From NCBI GenBank assembly GCA_022402405.1, contig JAKRSG010000283.1, positions 1 through 8,679 of the forward strand: a stretch of 8,679 nt of DNA, written 5' to 3'. This document shows positions 6,766 through 8,679 of the stretch, piece by piece; the first letter of the stretch is position 1; the number at the start of each line of letters is the position of its first letter. The position numbers and the translations under genes are program-made. The DNA comes from Bacteroidia bacterium (GTDB lineage Bacteria; Bacteroidota; Bacteroidia; UKL13-3). The notes below the pieces were generated by a model. It was not told where the DNA came from. It saw only the letters and a list, made by a program, of their open reading frames with translations, and searched no databases.

Positions 6766-8679
6766 TTATTTGATTAATTTATTATTGATTACTTCTTTGT
6801 CTGAAATGATTTGGATTAAATACGTGCCTTCTGGTATCGATTGTGTATTTATTTTGTGCACCGACCATTGGTCAGATTTCCTAAATGTTTCGCTTAGTAA
6901 TTGTCGGCCTTGTATATCAAACAGCTTTACTTGGTAAGTTCCTTGGTAATTGTTAACTAATTCAACTTGTATAAAATCTGTAAAAGGTACTGGGTAAATG
7001 GCTACTTTCTTCTCCATTACCAAACTATTGCAATTAAACTCACTGGTATTGTTCATGGTAATTGGCTTGTTATAGCTTCCAACAATGCTGTTTGCACTGT
7101 TTTCGTTTTGAAAATCAAGCTCAATTTTCTGTTTAGTGCCTACATCGTACAGGTAATAATTAAACTTTTCGTTAGCAGAGTTGCCAAAGGTTGTTAAGTA
7201 GAAATTATGCTGTTCGTTGTTAGTTCTTACCTGGGTTACCCCACGTAGTTCGCCGTTAGATTCTGCCATTAAATAATACCTATCAGATGTTACAGGATTT
7301 TCACACAAATTAACCTTTGCAATTACACTGCTGTTGTGAGCGTATTTAGCAGGATTGATATTAAAGCTTAGGTATAATTCGTCATTGTCTAAGTCTAAAG
7401 GCTTTTTACCAAACATAGCAGAACGTGGGTAAACAATTGTTTTAGACAGAGAATCTACTGATTGAAGCATATAGCTTTTGTTTGGTATTAAGGTATTTAA
7501 TGTACCCACCCAACCTACTTGGTTTACGAACATGGCAAATTGCGACTGACTTTTTATCACGTCACCATGTTTTGCATCGTAATTACCGAGAGCATTAGAA
7601 AGTGCTAAGTTACGCTGAGATAAGAACCCAATCCAATTCCAGCCTTGAATAACCTTGATAGGTTTTGTAGTAGGATCTATTTCATTACCTACAATGGTTA
7701 TGGTATCTGTTTTAGCAGAATAATATCTGTAACCATTTACCACATCTACTGTTTTTAAATCACCAACCCAACCGCTAGTACTATCATACTCTGCGAAAAT
7801 TTGTTCGGCGTTATCACTGTTGTTCATTACATATTGTACTCTTATTCTATCTCTAGTGCTTGGGTTGGTGAGTGTGTTTAAGATACCTGGAACTCCATTG
7901 TGTTGGTTTAGATGGAATGATGGCATATTAAGGTTAAACGACAACCAATTCCAACCTGGGTTAAGAATAATATCTCTGCTAAGTTTATCTGTTGCAGTGA
8001 AAATTACTGGAGAGATAAATGTTCCATAAATAGCATCTAATTTAAACGTGTCGCAAGCTGTGTTGCTAGACTCTACTATCGAATGCAATTTACCTTCGGT
8101 GGCATTCCAGATTTGATAGGTAATGAGTTCGTTTAAAGAAGGATTATTAGAGTAAACGGTGAGGTATGCTACGTATTTATCAGACTGACTGTAATAATTA
8201 AGTTTACCGATGCCTCTGCATTGTCCGTTTACAAAGGCTGCTATTAAATCGTCGCCGTTAGTAGAGAAGGTATTGCCAATTTTGATTTGCCCTACAATGT
8301 TCATATTGGATGAAAAATTGTTAGGATTGATGGTCCATGTAGATGGCGGATTAGCGTATACTTTAACCTTCACATACATTTTATGATTGTAGCCAAAGTT
8401 AGTAACGAGTGCCAAGTCTAAATCGTAGTTTCCAATATTAACATTGGCATCTATGGTAAAGGTTACCTTTCTGGTAGAGTTAGGAGGAATAATTCCAGAT
8501 GCAGGAGAAGCGGTAATCCACCAAGGTAAATTACCAATGCTCCATTGTTTGTTTTCACCACCAGAGTTTATGATATCATTGCTAAAAGTAAGCGATTGGC
8601 CGCTTAGCTTTTCGAAGGTAAATTCTTCTAAATCCCATCTAACTTGGTTTTTATCAATATAGGCTATCCACGTTTTTGG
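6766..8679 (-). CDS. Secreted multidomain protein with T9SS type A sorting domain (N-terminus beyond window)
   Basis: The frame is open from the window edge (8679) to the TAA at 6768-6766, giving 637 visible residues. No start is visible: the TTG at 8415-8413 is an internal Leu in an open, domain-bearing frame, so the gene extends upstream. Visible order: about residues 45-105, a BACON/Ig-like segment (QWSIGNLPWWITASPASG, then a V-F-I-D-N strand and GNYDLDL); 114-225, a ~110-aa module shared with the adhesin; 235-331 and 340-418, two tandem GWNW modules; 433-541, a second, more diverged copy of the ~110-aa module; and 556-637, a type A T9SS sorting domain (VAIYPVPFTDFIQVEL, VKLFDIQGRQLL, IPEGTYLIQI, final NNKLIK). 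It should be exported across the outer membrane and usually attached by the sorting machinery. No catalytic motif is visible, so binding or scaffolding is the best guess. The adhesin ATG follows 2 nt after its stop. Confidence 0.88.
   Translation of the reverse strand, partial: PKTWIAYIDKNQVRWDLEEFTFEKLSGQSLTFSNDIINSGGENKQWSIGNLPWWITASPASGIIPPNSTRKVTFTIDANVNIGNYDLDLALVTNFGYNHKMYVKVKVYANPPSTWTINPNNFSSNMNIVGQIKIGNTFSTNGDDLIAAFVNGQCRGIGKLNYYSQSDKYVAYLTVYSNNPSLNELITYQIWNATEGKLHSIVESSNTACDTFKLDAIYGTFISPVIFTATDKLSRDIILNPGWNWLSFNLNMPSFHLNQHNGVPGILNTLTNPSTRDRIRVQYVMNNSDNAEQIFAEYDSTSGWVGDLKTVDVVNGYRYYSAKTDTITIVGNEIDPTTKPIKVIQGWNWIGFLSQRNLALSNALGNYDAKHGDVIKSQSQFAMFVNQVGWVGTLNTLIPNKSYMLQSVDSLSKTIVYPRSAMFGKKPLDLDNDELYLSFNINPAKYAHNSSVIAKVNLCENPVTSDRYYLMAESNGELRGVTQVRTNNEQHNFYLTTFGNSANEKFNYYLYDVGTKQKIELDFQNENSANSIVGSYNKPITMNNTSEFNCNSLVMEKKVAIYPVPFTDFIQVELVNNYQGTYQVKLFDIQGRQLLSETFRKSDQWSVHKINTQSIPEGTYLIQIISDKEVINNKLIK
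6769..7014 (-). other. T9SS type A C-terminal sorting domain
   Basis: The last ~82 residues have the standard features: KVAIYPVPFTDFIQV at the start, VKLFDIQGRQLLSE in the middle, INTQSIPEGTYLIQI near the end and a short basic tail (NNKLIK). This beta-sandwich signal targets cargo to the T9SS and is normally removed on surface attachment or release. Confidence 0.9.
7057..7383 (-). other. Shared ~110-aa module, second and most diverged copy in the upstream protein
   Basis: It begins LSFNINPAKYAHNS, contains YYLMAESNGELRGVTQV where the other copies have FVNGQxRG, then FYLTTFGNSANEKFNYYLYD, and ends SIVGSYNKPI. Strand order and spacing match the other two copies despite low identity. It directly precedes the type A sorting domain. 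Confidence 0.6.
7426..7662 (-). other. GWNW module 2
   Basis: It begins VIQGWNWIGFL and carries DVIKSQSQFAMFV, GWVGTLNTLIPNKSYML and a final strand KTIVYP. It is a tandem duplicate of the previous module, with the consensus GWNWxxF, then DxIxxQ, GWVGxLxTxxxxxxY. Confidence 0.6.
7687..7977 (-). other. GWNW module 1
   Basis: It begins LNPGWNWLSFNL and carries DRIRVQYV, then SGWVGDLKTVDVVNGYRYYSA. The same landmarks recur in the next module. This copy has about 18 extra residues in the middle. I know this type of repeat from Bacteroidota T9SS cargo proteins; its function is not established as far as I know. Confidence 0.6.
8005..8340 (-). other. Shared ~110-aa module, first copy in the upstream protein
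   Basis: It begins STWTINPNNFSSNM, contains LIAAFVNGQCRGIG and YVAYLTVYSN, continues ITYQIWNATEGKL and ends AIYGTFISPVIF. It lines up with the N-terminal module of the adhesin along its whole length. The invariant core is FVNGQxRG followed by LTVYSN or MTVYSN. Two cysteines, in NGQCRG and TACDTF, could pair. Confidence 0.7.
8365..8547 (-). other. BACON/Ig-like beta segment in the upstream protein
   Basis: Visible residues 45-105 read as beta strands in the pattern W-S-I-x-N-L-P-x-W-I-T-x-S-P-x-S-G, then PPNSTRKVTFTIDAN and GNYDLDLALVTNFG. This is the W(I/L)xxSPxSG plus valine/isoleucine-strand pattern of BACON or related Ig-like domains in Bacteroidota proteins. The preceding PKTWIAYIDKNQVRW looks like the end of another domain. 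The exact family is uncertain. Confidence 0.5.

Noticed and set aside
6755..6775. Possible split of one giant protein into the upstream cargo and the adhesin
   Set aside because: The first protein ends in a complete type A sorting domain and the second begins with a signal peptide, so both ends are natural.
6967..8662. Plus-strand open frames of 69-76 codons opposite the upstream secreted protein
   Set aside because: They lie opposite well-supported domains on the minus strand and show no protein-like features of their own.
1..8679. Promoters, terminators, tRNA or other RNA genes, insertion sequences
   Set aside because: Only 20 bases are non-coding, and no tRNA-like, transposase-like or inverted-repeat structure was seen within the coding regions.

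Overview
The window is a fragment of a Bacteroidota chromosome. The evidence is a PorP/SprF-family outer-membrane protein, both main kinds of type IX secretion (T9SS) C-terminal sorting signal, low GC content, and almost no Shine-Dalgarno sequences. The genus cannot be told from the sequence.

All four genes lie on the minus strand, so they read from high to low coordinates. They are packed so tightly that only 20 bases are non-coding: gaps of 2, 17 and 1 nt. No promoter or terminator is visible, so this looks like the interior of one operon that runs off both ends of the window. In transcription order: (1) 8679-6766, the C-terminal 637 residues of a secreted multidomain protein with a BACON/Ig-like segment, a ~110-aa module, two tandem GWNW modules, a second copy of the ~110-aa module and a T9SS type A sorting domain. 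(2) 6763-1583, a 1726-aa cadherin-repeat adhesin with a signal peptide, another copy of the same ~110-aa module, 15 cadherin-like repeats and a gliding-motility/CHU_C (T9SS type B) C-terminal domain. (3) 1565-426, a PorP/SprF-like outer-membrane protein with an extra C-terminal coiled coil of about 80 residues. (4) 424-1, the first 141 residues of a secreted coiled-coil protein that seems to enter an OmpA-like domain at the window edge.

The likely logic is a cell-surface adhesin cassette. Type B CTD adhesins such as SprB depend on a PorP/SprF-type partner, usually encoded next to them, and the OmpA-like protein could tie that partner to peptidoglycan. The first gene, with a type A signal, shares a module with the adhesin and may be a co-displayed surface protein.

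The most striking structure is inside the adhesin. Repeats 3-14 are not equivalent: they cycle through three recognisable subtypes (A-B-C) four times, giving a higher-order period of about 900 bp on top of the 300-bp repeat. This order suggests expansion by duplication of a three-domain block.
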